A DNA stretch of 64,000 nucleotides from the NCBI RefSeq assembly GCF_002736205.1, contig NZ_CP024091.1:3345555-3409554 (forward strand), read 5' to 3'. The position numbers were made by a program, and so were the translations under genes. How positions within the stretch are numbered: position 1 is the first letter of the stretch; the number at the start of each line of letters is the position of its first letter. The stretch comes from Pedobacter ginsengisoli (lineage in GTDB: Bacteria; Bacteroidota; Bacteroidia; Sphingobacteriales; Sphingobacteriaceae). Positions 63,013 to 64,000 of the stretch are shown here, in pieces. The notes beneath the pieces were generated by a model. The model saw only the letters and a list, made by a program, of their open reading frames with translations. It did no database searches and was not told where the DNA came from.

Positions 63013-64000
63013 TTAAAACTTAAGATTGGCTCCTATCATGAATGTTCTTGGTCTGGGATAATAACCTACATCTATACCAGATGCAAATCCTTCAGTACCA
63101 TAACCTATCTCCGGATCCATTCCATCGTATTTTGTAAAGGTGTAAACGTTTAATGCCGCAGCATATAACCTTACTTGTTTCAGGTAACTCTTTTTAAATA
63201 ACTTACCCAGATCATAACCCAAAGTGATGTTACTGATCCTTAAAAAATCTCCTTTCTGGATATACAGATCAGAGAAAGTTGTCCAATTCCGGTTGTCGTC
63301 GGTTACACGGGGAATGGTGTTAGATGATCCCTCGCCATGCCACCTGTCGAGTATTCTGGCAGTATAGTTACCATACTGACTAGATTGATCTCTGTATGAT
63401 TGCACGATATCGTTCCCGGCTACTCCTGAAGCTACAATAGAAAAATCGAAGCCTTTATAATCACCCGAAAGCGTGATACCAAACGTATAATCCGGGTTAG
63501 GATTACCAATCATGCCTCTATCCAGGTTATCTATAACTCCATCTCCGTTTACATCAACAAATTTAACATCTCCGGGAGCGGCAGTTGGCTGTATTTGCTT
63601 ACCGCCGGCAGATCTGTAATTTTGTACTTCAGCTTCATTCTGGAATATACCTGCTGTTTTTAATCCCCAGAAATAACCAATTGGGAAGCCGTTCTCTGCC
63701 CTATAAAACTCAAGTGCATTACTATATAATTGGTTGGATGCCCCGTGAATTATACCATCTGATGTAGGAATGCTACCAACCTTATTTTTATTGTAAGCAC
63801 CATTTACACCAACAGAATAATTAAATTCGCCCACCTTGTTTCTATAATTAAGGGCTAATTCTATACCAGTATTTTTCACATTACCACCATTAATAAAAGG
63901 AGCATCGGCCCCTGCTGTGGCAAGAATTGGCACTGCTATTAACCAGTCTTTAGTAGTTTTATTATACCAATCAAAGTTCACAGCAAACTTGCCTTGTAAA
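63013..64000 (-). CDS. SusC/RagA TonB-dependent transporter (C-terminal part only)
   Basis: At least 325 residues of the barrel; the frame is open to the window edge, so the N-terminus lies beyond 64000. Visible landmarks: YNKTTKDWLIAVP, GVNGAYNKNKVGS, PGDVKFVDVNGDGVIDNLDRGMIGNPNPDY (calcium-loop and family signature) and GDFLRISNITLGYDL. The ATG-like codon at 63981 is internal. It is the outer-membrane channel that pairs with the SusD protein. Confidence 0.95.
   Translation of the reverse strand, partial: LQGKFAVNFDWYNKTTKDWLIAVPILATAGADAPFINGGNVKNTGIELALNYRNKVGEFNYSVGVNGAYNKNKVGSIPTSDGIIHGASNQLYSNALEFYRAENGFPIGYFWGLKTAGIFQNEAEVQNYRSAGGKQIQPTAAPGDVKFVDVNGDGVIDNLDRGMIGNPNPDYTFGITLSGDYKGFDFSIVASGVAGNDIVQSYRDQSSQYGNYTARILDRWHGEGSSNTIPRVTDDNRNWTTFSDLYIQKGDFLRISNITLGYDLGKLFKKSYLKQVRLYAAALNVYTFTKYDGMDPEIGYGTEGFASGIDVGYYPRPRTFMIGANLKF

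Overview
The window is AT-rich chromosomal DNA from a Bacteroidota bacterium, most likely Sphingobacteriaceae (Pedobacter-like). This rests on the SusC/SusD pair, a hybrid 7TM-DISM histidine kinase with an AraC output domain, short NVEALA-like exported peptides, a short ATP synthase epsilon subunit, and several matches to the Bacteroidota -7 box TAnnTTTG. Assignment to genus is inference from protein style, not from a marker gene.

Layout. 1-4.1 kb: surface proteins and lipoproteins, a small HD (MESH1-like) hydrolase and a GNAT acetyltransferase. 4.1-13.1 kb: an accessory island. It holds a RadC-N-terminus/winged-helix chimera, a GC-rich inverted repeat, and a large serine recombinase broken by an antisense group IIC-like intron (6879-8810) that carries its own reverse transcriptase. 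Next come a TOTE-type primase-helicase of about 1000 residues and a VapBC-like toxin-antitoxin pair, and the island ends at tRNA-Arg(ACG). 13.2-16.9 kb: peroxiredoxin, an RmlD-like reductase and atpDC.

17.2-33.4 kb: the complete branched-chain amino acid locus ilvE-ilvD-ilvB-ilvN-(DinB)-ilvC-(ABC)-leuA-leuC-leuD-(cimA/leuA-like)-leuB-ilvA. It is headed by an undeclared 27-codon leader peptide, rich in Leu/Ile/Val, and a terminator/antiterminator, which together form a textbook-like transcription attenuator. REP-like palindromes and an internal perfect palindrome punctuate the distal part.

33.5-39.4 kb: lipoprotein, a GT-C-like membrane protein, an NVEALA-like peptide, a 6-bladed beta-propeller lipoprotein, a DUF917 protein and a YiiX-like hydrolase. 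39.5-43.4 kb: a four-gene leaderless cluster coding for a small beta-rich protein, an aegerolysin, a PI-PLC-like phospholipase and a 734-residue protein with MACPF-like features. I infer a lipid-targeting, bicomponent pore-forming toxin system. Its upstream region carries four GGACA direct repeats with 21/41/21-bp spacing, next to the hybrid AraC-type regulator gene (43613-46450). This is the best candidate for an undescribed system.

46.5-49.7 kb: an ABC ATPase and a sigma/anti-sigma/outer-membrane barrel operon. 49.7-58.7 kb: a heme operon (hemA, fused hemC-hemD, hemB, hemL, a two-component system, a TPR membrane protein, hemE, hemJ). 58.9-64 kb: alpha/beta hydrolase, DUF2911 protein, and a SusCD polysaccharide-utilisation locus cut by the window end.
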